From an uncultured Collinsella sp. (GTDB taxonomy: Bacteria > Actinomycetota > Coriobacteriia > Coriobacteriales > Coriobacteriaceae): a stretch of DNA of 20,344 nucleotides. The stretch covers positions 1 to 20,344 of the forward strand of contig CALJDJ010000090.1 of the NCBI GenBank assembly GCA_938023705.1, in the 5' to 3' direction. Positions 13,570-20,344 of the stretch are shown here, piece by piece. The notes under the pieces were generated by a model, which did not search any database, had not been told where the DNA came from, and saw only the letters and a program-made list of their open reading frames with translations. Position numbers and translations under genes: made by a program. The stretch's first letter is position 1. Each line of letters opens with the position of its first letter.

Positions 13570-13595
13570 GTCGCCCACGGGCGACTCGATTCGCC
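13570..13595 (-). promoter_or_regulatory. Alternative hairpins in the rpsO leader
   Basis: A 7-bp stem GTCGCCC/GGGCGAC (13570-13576 with 13579-13585) and a second stem GGCGA/TCGCC (13580-13584 with 13591-13595) share the same bases and cannot form together. They lie about 20-45 bases before the rpsO start codon. S15 autoregulation in several phyla uses mutually exclusive leader structures, so this is a candidate regulatory site. The two-base loop of the first stem would open in practice. Confidence 0.45.
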
Positions 13596-13654
13596 TCGGA
13601 CTGGGAAGCCGCCGGTGGAGCGAGCAACCAAGGTCGAGGTACCAACAGGTCGGT

Positions 13655-13663
13655 ATGTTACCA
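13655..13663 (-). promoter_or_regulatory. Possible extended -10 promoter of rpsO
   Basis: On the minus strand TGG-TAACAT matches an extended -10 element, about 105 bases before the rpsO start and 25 bases after the recO stop. No good -35 box is present at the right distance. Offered as the best candidate in the recO-rpsO gap. Confidence 0.35.
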
Positions 13664-13687
13664 CAAGCAGCCCGTGCCTGCGCATCA

Positions 13688-14437
13688 TCACCGACCCAAC
13701 ATGAATTCCATCGCACGGAGGCGCTGATCGGTGTGCGTCGCAGCCCACACATGCGAAAGCCCGAGCAAAAACGCCGCAGTATGCGGGTCGATCTTTTGAA
13801 CCATAAGCTCGTCGAAGGTCATGCCCATAAGGGCGCGCAGCCAGGCGACCTCACCGGTCGACACCAGCTCGGCACCGGGCACGCTCGACGCGCACGACCC
13901 GCACATGAGACCGCCGGCCTGGGGCGAAAAATACGACAGCATGGGGTCTCCGCACAGCACGCAGGCCGAAAAATCGGGTCGATAGCCAACGTGCGACAGC
14001 AGCTTAAAGACATATGCCGCCACAAGTAGATCCAAATGCGCCGCGTCGAGCCCGCTGCCCACCAGGGCAAGCGCTCGCTGCGTGATGGCAAAGGTAAACG
14101 GGTCCTCGGCGTCCTCGAACGAGCACACGCGCGCGACCTCGGCGATCGCGCTTGCGGCGCAGGTCGTCTCGTAATCGGGCGCGGCGCCGAGCGGCGCCTC
14201 CATAAGCTCGGCCTGAGAAACCACGTCGAGCGAGCGTCCATGTGCGAGCAACATGTCGACGGTACAGAACAGCTCGCAGCGCGCCGCCAACCGCCCGCCG
14301 GGCTTACGCGCACCCTTTGCCACGGCACGCACCTGCCGACCCCGCTCGTCAAGCATCGTCAGGATCAGGTCCGTCTCTTTGAGCTTCGTCTTATCGAGCA
14401 CGAGCACTTTCGTGCGATATGTACGAGAACCTGCCAT
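13688..14437 (-). CDS. recO: DNA repair protein RecO
   Basis: RecO helps load RecA on SSB-coated single-stranded DNA in the RecFOR gap-repair pathway. The 249-residue protein shows the N-terminal OB-fold (opening with TYRTKVLVLDKTKLKETDLIL, then the GRQVRAVAKGARK stretch) and the helical C-terminal domain with a zinc site C159-x2-C162 and C179-x2-C182. Length is typical. The ATG lies 15 bases after the era stop; the ribosome binding site is weak (AGGGA about 14 bases away), suggesting coupling to era. It ends the dnaJ-recO gene string; no terminator follows, so transcription may continue into rpsO. Confidence 0.93.
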   Translation of the reverse strand: MAGSRTYRTKVLVLDKTKLKETDLILTMLDERGRQVRAVAKGARKPGGRLAARCELFCTVDMLLAHGRSLDVVSQAELMEAPLGAAPDYETTCAASAIAEVARVCSFEDAEDPFTFAITQRALALVGSGLDAAHLDLLVAAYVFKLLSHVGYRPDFSACVLCGDPMLSYFSPQAGGLMCGSCASSVPGAELVSTGEVAWLRALMGMTFDELMVQKIDPHTAAFLLGLSHVWAATHTDQRLRAMEFMLGR

Positions 14438-14452
14438 TCGAGCCGCGTGTCC

Positions 14453-15520
14453 CTAATCCTCGGCGTTATAGCCAAAGCGGCGAATCTGGGCCTCGTCGTC
14501 ACGCCAGCCGGCCTTGACCTTCACGTCCAGCTCCAAAAAGACCTGGGTGCCAAAGATGCGCTCAAGGTCGCGACGGGCGTCGATGCCGATATGTTTGATC
14601 ATCTCGCCGCCCTTGCCGATGATGATGCCCTTTTGGCCCTCGCGCTCGACGTAAATGGTGGCGTGCACGCGCAGCACCTTCTTGGTCTGCTCGAGCGCAT
14701 CGCAAATCACGCCCACGGAGTGCGGGATCTCATCACGGGTGCGGCGCAAGACCTTCTCGCGCACAAACTCGGCAACGAGCGTCTCATCGGAAGCGTCGGT
14801 ACCCATGTCCTCGGGGAACCAACGCGGACCCTCGGGCAAAAAGTGCGCAACGGTCTCGATGAAGGCATCGACGTTGAAGTTCTTGACCGACGACGTCACG
14901 ATCTCGTCGTCATATTCCATAAGCTCGTGGGCGGCCTTAAGCTGCTCCATGACCTGTGCGGGGTCGGCTTCATCGGCCTTGGTGAGCACCAGGACCTTCT
15001 TGGAACGGGCATTCTTGACACGCTCGGCAACCCAGGCGTCTCCCCTGCCGATCGGTTTAGTGGCATCAATCAAAAACGCGACAACATCGACATCGTTCAG
15101 CTCGAACAGCGCGCTCTTGTTGAGCTCGGACCCTAGACCGTCCTTGGGCTTGTGGATACCCGGGGTATCGACAAAGACCAGCTGGTAGCCGGGGCGGTTG
15201 ACGACGGCGCGCATGCGACGGCGGGTCGTCTGGGCCACCGGCGAGGTGATGGCGACCTTTTTGCCATAGCAGGCGTTGAGCAGCGTTGACTTACCGGCGT
15301 TGGGGCGGCCGACCAAGGCCACGAAGCCGCTGCGGAAACCGGGCTCAACGTCGCCAAAGCCCGCGAGGCCGTCGTCCTCGTCGCACAGGGCGTCGAGTTC
15401 CTCGTCGCCCATGCCCTCAAACGGGTCGAACTCCTCGACTTCCTCATAGGCCTCGGTCGCCTTAGCATCCGGGGACTCGTCGTCCAAAATTTCATCGATA
15501 GGCTGCATATTGTCGGACAT
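14453..15520 (-). CDS. era: GTPase Era with acidic N-terminal extension
   Basis: Era is a GTPase that binds the 3' end of 16S rRNA and promotes 30S assembly. At 355 residues it is longer than the usual 300 because of an acidic N-terminal extension (residues 1-62, rich in D and E). The G domain follows: G1 GRPNAGKS at 71-78, G3 DTPG at 118-121 and G4 as TKAD at 180-183 instead of the usual NKxD. The C-terminal KH domain has its GKGG loop at 302-305, within IIIGKGGEMIKHIG. The ATG has AAAGGG 6 bases upstream, so the extension is likely real. It lies directly downstream of ybeY and dgkA; YbeY and Era both act on 16S rRNA maturation. Confidence 0.96.
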   Translation of the reverse strand: MSDNMQPIDEILDDESPDAKATEAYEEVEEFDPFEGMGDEELDALCDEDDGLAGFGDVEPGFRSGFVALVGRPNAGKSTLLNACYGKKVAITSPVAQTTRRRMRAVVNRPGYQLVFVDTPGIHKPKDGLGSELNKSALFELNDVDVVAFLIDATKPIGRGDAWVAERVKNARSKKVLVLTKADEADPAQVMEQLKAAHELMEYDDEIVTSSVKNFNVDAFIETVAHFLPEGPRWFPEDMGTDASDETLVAEFVREKVLRRTRDEIPHSVGVICDALEQTKKVLRVHATIYVEREGQKGIIIGKGGEMIKHIGIDARRDLERIFGTQVFLELDVKVKAGWRDDEAQIRRFGYNAED

Positions 15521-15532
15521 GGGAATCCCTTT

Positions 15533-15910
15533 CTAAATAAAGCCGAGCGCGTGGGCAAATACCAGCAAGCCCACAATCGCGGCGGTGATTGAAAGTACGT
15601 ATACCGAGGCGGCGGCGATGTCCTTGGCGCGTTTTGCCAGCGGATGGAGCTCCTGGGTCGCCAGATCGACAATGGCCTCCATGGCGGTATTGCACAGCTC
15701 GCCGTGAATCACCAGGCCGCAGCAGATGATAATCGTGGCCCACTCGGCAATGTCGAGCCCCACGATGCAGCCGGCAATGATGGTGCACACGCCCGCTACG
15801 AGCATAACCTTAATGTTGCGCTCGGTCTTGACGGCGGTGACGAAGCCCTCCATGGCGTAGGAGAACGACTTTAAAAAGGACGGATGGTCCTTGTTCGATC
15901 CGGGAATCAT
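15533..15910 (-). CDS. dgkA: Diacylglycerol kinase family protein (undecaprenol kinase type)
   Basis: This 125-residue integral membrane kinase belongs to the prokaryotic DgkA family. Gram-positive members phosphorylate undecaprenol for wall synthesis, whereas proteobacterial ones act on diacylglycerol. The catalytic signature is present: E71-x2-N74-T75-A76-x-E78 with D82, followed by AKRAKDIAAASV at 93-104. Three membrane helices are visible at about 33-51, 56-70 and 102-122. The ATG is 6 bases after an AGGAG that contains the end of the ybeY stop codon. Position between ybeY and era matches Bacillus dgkA/undecaprenol kinase; the exact lipid substrate is inferred. Confidence 0.93.
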   Translation of the reverse strand: MIPGSNKDHPSFLKSFSYAMEGFVTAVKTERNIKVMLVAGVCTIIAGCIVGLDIAEWATIIICCGLVIHGELCNTAMEAIVDLATQELHPLAKRAKDIAAASVYVLSITAAIVGLLVFAHALGFI

Positions 15911-15919
15911 AAGCGGCTC

Positions 15920-16429
15920 CTAGTCGTGGGCATGATTGGTGATGGGGCCGACGTGAACGAGCTTGGGGTCCTCGCCGCGCTCGAGCGCCAGATCGCGCAG
16001 GATAGCGTCCTCGCGGGCCTCCATGACCTCGGCCTCGTCGTCCTCGATATGGTCATACCCCAGCAGGTGTAGCATGCCGTGTACGAGCATCAGGCGGCAC
16101 TCGTCGGCAGGGCTATTGCCAAAGCCGGGGGCCTGACGGGCAATGACCTGCGGGGCCAAGATGATATCGCCGAGCTCGAGCGTCTCGTCGGCGGGAATAT
16201 CCTCGTCAAAGGCCGAGTCGCATTCAAACGAGAGCACATCGGTGGTGCGGTCGATGCCACGCCACTCGTGGTTGAGCTCGTGCATCTCGTCCTCGTCGAC
16301 ATACGAAAGGGAAATCTCGACTTCACGTTCAACGCCCTCGGCGGCAAGCACAACCTCGCAGATGTGCTCCACCTCCTGCGCGTCGAGCAGCGTATCGAGC
16401 TCGGCATCGTTGCTGATCAATACACTCAA
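15920..16429 (-). CDS. ybeY: Endoribonuclease YbeY (16S rRNA maturation)
   Basis: YbeY is a zinc-dependent endoribonuclease needed for 16S rRNA 3'-end processing and late-stage 70S quality control. The 169-residue protein has the signature HGMLHLLGYDH with zinc ligands H117, H121 and H127, and the preceding DRTTDVLSFE and LGDIILAP segments. The start is TTG at 16429, overlapping the phoH stop by two bases (TTGA); a good AAAGGAG lies 5 bases upstream and no nearby ATG fits. The ending after about residue 140 is variable in the family. The phoH-ybeY-dgkA-era order supports the call. Confidence 0.94.
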   Translation of the reverse strand: MSVLISNDAELDTLLDAQEVEHICEVVLAAEGVEREVEISLSYVDEDEMHELNHEWRGIDRTTDVLSFECDSAFDEDIPADETLELGDIILAPQVIARQAPGFGNSPADECRLMLVHGMLHLLGYDHIEDDEAEVMEAREDAILRDLALERGEDPKLVHVGPITNHAHD

Positions 16430-17412
16430 CGGGACTCCTTTCGGTCGCGCGAGCGCTGCTCGCGCACGTCATCATAAGCATCATATGCCTCAACGATACG
16501 ACCCACTAGGGCATGGCGCACCACGTCGGCGCGCTCCAGGTGTGCAAACGCCACATCGTCGACACGGCCCAAAATCTGCTCGACATCCGCCAAGCCACCA
16601 CGACGACCCACCAGGTCGCGCTGGCTAAGGTCGCCGGTAATCACGAACTTGGAGTTGAATCCAAGGCGTGTCAGGAACATCTTCATCTGCTCGGGCGTGG
16701 TATTTTGCGCCTCGTCGAGCACCACGAAAGCATCGCTCAGCGTACGACCGCGCATATAGGCAAGCGGGGCAATCTCGATCACGCCGCGCTCCATAAGCTC
16801 ATCGGTGCGCTCGCGATCCATCATGTCAAAAAGGGCATCGTAGAGCGGACGCATGTACGGATCGATCTTTTCCTCGAGGGTGCCAGGCAAAAAGCCCAGG
16901 TTCTCCCCTGCTTCGACAACCGGACGCGTCAAGATCAAACGGCCCACCTCATGGCGCTTGAGCGCGGAAACGGCGAGCGCCATGGCCAGATAGGTCTTAC
17001 CGGTACCGGCAGGACCCAAGCCAAAGGTGATGGTATGCGAGCGAATGGCATCCACATAGCGCTTTTGCCCAAGCGTCTTGGGACGAATGACACGACCGCG
17101 GTATGAAAGCAGCACGTCATCGCGAAGCGATGTGGCCTCATGCTCGCCGTCGCGCAAGACGGCCAGGCAACGCGAGACGTCGTCAGCAGACAGGGTACGA
17201 CCGGCCGCCGCCTCGCAAAAAGCATGTTCGAAAAAGCGAGCCACGAGCTCGACCTCGTCCGGGTCGCCGCTCACGGAGATGCTATCGCCACGGGCGACCA
17301 CGTGAGCGCGAACCAAGCTCTCGAGCGCACGAAGGACGCCGTCGCCGGCGCCCAAAACACGCGAGGGATCAACTCCCTCGGGAACGGTAAGTCTAATCTT
17401 CGAGGCTTCCAT
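16426..17412 (-). CDS. phoH: PhoH-like ATPase
   Basis: PhoH-family proteins are cytosolic P-loop ATPases (PhoL/YbeZ type) often encoded beside ybeY and thought to act in RNA or ribosome metabolism. From the ATG at 17412 the product is 328 residues, a normal length. Walker A is GPAGTGKT at 133-140 and Walker B VVLDEAQN at 230-237. Typical stretches are KTLGQKRYVDAIRSHTITFG, RPVVEAGENLGFLPG and GDLSQRDLVGR. A GGAGG is only 3 bases before the ATG, a tight spacing. The start lies 17 bases inside mtaB, so the two genes overlap by 20 bases counting the mtaB stop. An upstream in-frame start at 17517 is rejected. Confidence 0.94.
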   Translation of the reverse strand: MEASKIRLTVPEGVDPSRVLGAGDGVLRALESLVRAHVVARGDSISVSGDPDEVELVARFFEHAFCEAAAGRTLSADDVSRCLAVLRDGEHEATSLRDDVLLSYRGRVIRPKTLGQKRYVDAIRSHTITFGLGPAGTGKTYLAMALAVSALKRHEVGRLILTRPVVEAGENLGFLPGTLEEKIDPYMRPLYDALFDMMDRERTDELMERGVIEIAPLAYMRGRTLSDAFVVLDEAQNTTPEQMKMFLTRLGFNSKFVITGDLSQRDLVGRRGGLADVEQILGRVDDVAFAHLERADVVRHALVGRIVEAYDAYDDVREQRSRDRKESR

Positions 17413-18685
17413 GGACCTCCCTGCGCGCATGGACCAAGCCGGAATCATCGACTCCGATGATAGCAACATCGAGCAGGCACGGGGCTGTAAGTCCACAGGT
17501 ATCGTCAAGACGGGCATGATGGAACGAACCGAGCGTCAGGCTGTCACCATACTCGAGCACGGCACGCTCGACAGTGCCCACGCGACGACGGGCATCGGCA
17601 ATAGCGAGCTCCTGCGCCGTGTCTCGCATACGGCGGCTGCGCTCGGCCATAACCTCGGGCGGCACCTGGTCGGGCATGTCGGCAGCAAGGGTACCGGGAC
17701 GCTTGCTATAGCGGAACACGTGCATACGCGAGAAACCCACACGGCGGCACAGCGCCAGCGACTCCTCGAACTCCTCGTCCGTCTCACCAGGAAAACCGAC
17801 GATGACATCGCACGAAAGAGACGCCTGGGGCAAGTTGGCGCGAATCATACGCACCGTGTCCTCAAAGGCCTCCGCACTATAGGGACGACCCATGCGATGA
17901 AGGGTCGCCGTACAGCCGGACTGCACGGGCAGGTGCAAAAACGGGGCGATACGCTGCGGATAGCGCGCCATAACCTTAAGCAGGCGCTCAGAGATATCCA
18001 TGGGCTCGACCGAGGAAATGCGCACATGCGCAATAGTCGTGCGCTCCATGATGGCCTCGAGCAGCTCATCGATTTCGACATGCTCGTCGGTCGCGCTCTT
18101 GCCATCGTAGGCACCCAGGTTCACACCGGTCAGCACCACCTCGGGCACGCCGGCCTCCCGGGCCTCGCGAACTTGCTCAAGCACGGACTCGACGGGCACG
18201 GAGCGCTCGGGGCCGCGCGCCTTCCACACAATGCAATAGGTGCAGCGATGGTTGCAGCCGTCCTGGATCTTCACGCCCAGGCGAGAGCGACCGAGCGCAT
18301 CGACCACCTCGCCATCGCTGCAGGCGGGAACGCTATCGGACTCAACGCCCAGCACCTCGCAGACACGTTCGGCGACATCGATCTTGGACGGCTCGGCGAT
18401 CACGCGATCCGAAAGCTCCAACAGCTCCTCGGGATGCAAATTGACCACGCAACCGGTCACGAGCACATAAGGCTCGTTTGGATGGGCCAGCGCATGACGG
18501 ACGGCCTTACGGGTCTTGGCCTCGGCCTCGCCCGTAACGGCACAGGTGTTAATGACGATCAGATCGGCATTCTGGGGCTCTACCATAGCAAAGCCCAAGC
18601 GCATAAGATCGGCAGTGATACGGTCAGACTCAACCCGGTTGACACGGCAGCCGAGGTTGACGACGGAAATATGGGGTGCGAGCAC
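17393..18685 (-). CDS. mtaB: tRNA t6A37 methylthiotransferase MtaB
   Basis: MtaB converts t6A to ms2t6A at position 37 of ANN-decoding tRNAs, a radical-SAM reaction using two iron-sulphur clusters. The 430-residue protein has MTTase cysteines C13, C48 and C79 and the radical-SAM triad C144-x3-C148-x2-C151 (CNHRCTYC), then the family sequences RISSVEP, LHLPVQSGC and DVIVGFPGETDEEFE. The opening VVNLGCRVNRVESD is typical of the MtaB/YqeV group and separates it from RimO and MiaB. The start is GTG at 18685, with AAGGAG 5 bases upstream that begins within the dnaJ stop codon. Location after dnaJ matches Bacillus yqeV. Confidence 0.94.
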   Translation of the reverse strand: MLAPHISVVNLGCRVNRVESDRITADLMRLGFAMVEPQNADLIVINTCAVTGEAEAKTRKAVRHALAHPNEPYVLVTGCVVNLHPEELLELSDRVIAEPSKIDVAERVCEVLGVESDSVPACSDGEVVDALGRSRLGVKIQDGCNHRCTYCIVWKARGPERSVPVESVLEQVREAREAGVPEVVLTGVNLGAYDGKSATDEHVEIDELLEAIMERTTIAHVRISSVEPMDISERLLKVMARYPQRIAPFLHLPVQSGCTATLHRMGRPYSAEAFEDTVRMIRANLPQASLSCDVIVGFPGETDEEFEESLALCRRVGFSRMHVFRYSKRPGTLAADMPDQVPPEVMAERSRRMRDTAQELAIADARRRVGTVERAVLEYGDSLTLGSFHHARLDDTCGLTAPCLLDVAIIGVDDSGLVHARREVHGSLED

Positions 18686-18694
18686 GCGGGCTCC

Positions 18695-19843
18695 TTAATC
18701 GAGGATATCGTCGAGGGCACTCTTGATACGGTCGGTCACCGACTTCTTACCGGAAGCGACGTCATCGCCCATCTCATCGGCAAAAGCACGGAGCAGCTCG
18801 CGTTGCTTATTGGAAAGATTGGTGGGAACGACCACGCGCAGTTGCACGATCAGGCGGCCACGCGAACCGCCACCGCCAATGCGCGGCATGCCGTAATTAT
18901 TGACGCTCACGGTGTCGCCGTACTGGGCGCCGGCGGGAACCGTCACCTTAACGACCTCGTCGGGCATAATGCCCTCGACCTCGATCTCGCAGCCGAGCGC
19001 AGCCTGCGCAATCGAGATATCGCTCACCAGGTACAGGTCGTCACCGTTGCGCTTAAAGCGCTCATGGTCGGCAACGCGCACGTTGACAATCAGGTCGCCC
19101 GAAGGCTCGCCGCGAAGACCGGCCTCACCAAAGCCGCTCACACGCAGCTGGCGACCGGTCGAAACGCCGGCGGGAATATCGATGTCGATCTTTTCGTGCG
19201 AAGGCGTGCGGCCCTGACCGTCGCAGGTCTCGCAGGGATGGTCGATAACCGTGCCCTCGCCATGGCAGTCGGGGCAAGGCGAGGAAGACTGAACCTGGCC
19301 CAAAAACGATCGCTGAACCGTCGTGACGTAGCCCGTACCGTGGCAGCGGCCGCACTGCTTTTCCTGTGCACCCTCGGCCCTACCGGTACCGTTGCAGTCC
19401 TCGCAAGGAGCAAGGCGATCATAGCTGATCGTCTTTTTGCAGCCGAGCGCCGCCTCCTCGAGCGTCACCGAAAGCGAGATGGCCATGTCACGTCCGCGAC
19501 GACGCTCACGACGGCTGCGGGCGCCACCGCCGGCACCGCCGCCAAAAAACGACGAGAACAGGTCGTCCATGCCCATGCCACCAAAGATATCGTTGATGTC
19601 GACATAACCAGAGCCACCGGGGCCGTCCGCGGTGCCGTAACGGTCGTAGTTAGCACGCTTCTGCTCATCGGAAAGAACGGAATAGGCCTCGTTGAGCTCC
19701 TTGAACTTGGCCTCGGCCTCGGGATCGTCCGAAACATCCGGATGTACGGTACGGGCCTTCTTTAAAAACGCACGCTTAATCGTCCGCGCGTCGGCATCCC
19801 TGTCGACGCCAAGCACCTCGTAGTAATCCCTATTTTCCGACAC
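18695..19843 (-). CDS. dnaJ: Chaperone protein DnaJ
   Basis: DnaJ is the Hsp40 co-chaperone that delivers clients to DnaK and stimulates its ATPase. From the GTG at 19843 it has 382 residues, the normal length, with GGAAGGA 7 bases upstream. The J domain (about 5-70) has HPD at 34-36. A Gly/Phe-rich stretch follows. Four CxxCxGxG zinc repeats lie between 147 and 211 (CEDCNGTG, CGRCHGTG, CPDCHGEG, CETCDGQG), then the two C-terminal substrate-binding domains. An upstream ATG at 19909 adds residues unlike any DnaJ and is rejected. No CIRCE operator is seen. The neighbouring upstream gene is also DnaJ-like, and no dnaK or grpE lies in the window. Confidence 0.97.
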   Translation of the reverse strand: MSENRDYYEVLGVDRDADARTIKRAFLKKARTVHPDVSDDPEAEAKFKELNEAYSVLSDEQKRANYDRYGTADGPGGSGYVDINDIFGGMGMDDLFSSFFGGGAGGGARSRRERRRGRDMAISLSVTLEEAALGCKKTISYDRLAPCEDCNGTGRAEGAQEKQCGRCHGTGYVTTVQRSFLGQVQSSSPCPDCHGEGTVIDHPCETCDGQGRTPSHEKIDIDIPAGVSTGRQLRVSGFGEAGLRGEPSGDLIVNVRVADHERFKRNGDDLYLVSDISIAQAALGCEIEVEGIMPDEVVKVTVPAGAQYGDTVSVNNYGMPRIGGGGSRGRLIVQLRVVVPTNLSNKQRELLRAFADEMGDDVASGKKSVTDRIKSALDDILD

Positions 19844-19882
19844 GACCGAATCCTTCCGACTTTCATTATTGTCACAGTGCGT

Positions 19883-19910
19883 CCTATACCCAAGCTGGGC
19901 CGACCGCAAA
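19883..19910 (-). promoter_or_regulatory. Possible promoter of dnaJ
   Basis: On the minus strand TTTGCG (19905-19910) and TATAGG (19883-19888) are 16 bases apart, about 40 bases before the dnaJ GTG. The boxes are imperfect and overlap nothing coding. The gap to the upstream gene is 81 bases, enough for a promoter, but cotranscription is equally possible. Confidence 0.3.
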
Positions 19911-19924
19911 CAAAGGGTTTGATG

Positions 19925-20344
19925 TTATTGCATTTGATACGGCGAAAGCATGGCCCGTTGCGAGCAGCTCGCGAACCAAACCGACACGAGCGCGAACATG
20001 AAGCCGTTGGCAAAACCGTTGGCAAACTGCATCGCACCGCGCTTCCACCACAGCAGGCTGCGATGAAGCACACCGTCCGAAAGCACCATGAACAGGCCCA
20101 TGGTAAACGGAATAAAGCACATCACGGCAAAGGCCGAGAACACGCCCGAGATGGCCGACAGCACCAAAAACGGCGCCACAATGCCCATCAAGTAAAAGCC
20201 AGTACGAGCTTTGCCTTCCAAGCGCTCGGCCTCAACATGGGCGCGGCCGACCAGGTCGCCGCCCGCGGCACCGTTGGTGCCAGCATGACCCATGCCGCCA
20301 ATGCGGACCTCGTCGCCATCGTGCGTGCCGGCAGGAAACTCAAT
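19925..20344 (-). CDS. DnaJ-like C-terminal domain fused to membrane helices (5' end beyond the window)
   Basis: Only the last 139 codons are visible; the reading frame is open to the right edge. The first visible residues, IEFPAGTHDGDEVRIGGMGH and then GGDLVGRAHVE, match the final beta-sandwich of DnaJ/CbpA substrate-binding domains (consensus like IPAG...G..l.l.g.G......GDL.v...v). Instead of ending there, the protein continues into a hydrophobic tail with three predicted membrane helices (roughly FYLMGIVAPFLVLSAISGVF, AFAVMCFIPFTMGLFMVL and FANGFMFALVSVWFASC). This suggests a membrane-anchored J-protein whose J domain lies off the window. The annotated-looking ATG at 20293 is internal. It lies 81 bases upstream of dnaJ. 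Confidence 0.65.
   Translation of the reverse strand: MEFPAGTHDGDEVRIGGMGHAGTNGAAGGDLVGRAHVEAERLEGKARTGFYLMGIVAPFLVLSAISGVFSAFAVMCFIPFTMGLFMVLSDGVLHRSLLWWKRGAMQFANGFANGFMFALVSVWFASCSQRAMLSPYQMQ

Noticed and set aside
17413..17517. Upstream start of phoH inside mtaB
   Set aside because: The added 35 residues lie wholly within mtaB and are not PhoH-like; the ATG at 17412 has a GGAGG and fits family length.
17411..19765. Plus-strand open frame of about 780 codons opposite mtaB and dnaJ
   Set aside because: Antisense shadow of two well-identified genes.
19844..19909. Upstream ATG of dnaJ at 19909
   Set aside because: It would add 22 residues unlike any DnaJ and overlap the possible promoter; the GTG at 19843 has a proper ribosome binding site.
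19844..19924. CIRCE (HrcA) operator upstream of dnaJ
   Set aside because: No TTAGCACTC-N9-GAGTGCTAA-like inverted repeat is present in the gap.

Overview
The window is GC-rich, gene-dense chromosomal core DNA from a bacterium. Gene content, protein sequences and the mix of ATG, GTG and TTG starts with strong AGGAG-type ribosome binding sites point to the Actinobacteriota class Coriobacteriia, probably a Collinsella-like gut species. The assignment is from family knowledge, not from a search. Every gene I support lies on the minus strand, so transcription runs from high to low coordinates. I see no phage, insertion-sequence, CRISPR, tRNA or rRNA genes.

In transcription order, the first block (20344 to 13688) is a tight string: the 3' end of a membrane-anchored DnaJ-like gene, then dnaJ, mtaB, phoH, ybeY, a dgkA-type lipid kinase, era and recO. 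It covers protein folding, tRNA methylthiolation, 16S rRNA maturation, 30S assembly and recombination. Genes overlap or lie within about 20 bases of each other, and several stop codons sit inside the next gene's ribosome binding site. The second block is rpsO (own leader and terminator) followed by pnp (own terminator).

Between pnp and the RNase J gene lies a 638-base non-coding interval (10236-10873), the most unusual part of the window. It holds two related, oppositely oriented palindromic elements, A (10427-10551) and B (10680-10828). Their inner strands are identical (26/26 and 27/27 bases). The outer stems and the apical hairpin differ in sequence but stay self-complementary in each copy, a covariation pattern. 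Element B's outer arm also copies part of the pnp terminator.

The third block (10235 to 1183) is a probable operon: RNase J, ftsK, a rodZ-like gene, yajQ, rimO, pgsA and a cinA C-terminal-domain gene, closed by a UUCG-loop terminator. It joins RNA decay, chromosome segregation, cell shape, ribosome modification and phospholipid synthesis. The last gene, recA, runs off the left edge. It has its own promoter with a textbook LexA (SOS) box filling the -35/-10 spacer and 11-bp phased repeats upstream. From memory, the first and third blocks resemble two separate conserved Bacillus blocks (dnaJ-yqeV-phoH-ybeY-dgkA-era-recO and rpsO-pnp-spoIIIE-ymfM-pgsA-cinA-recA), here joined head to tail.
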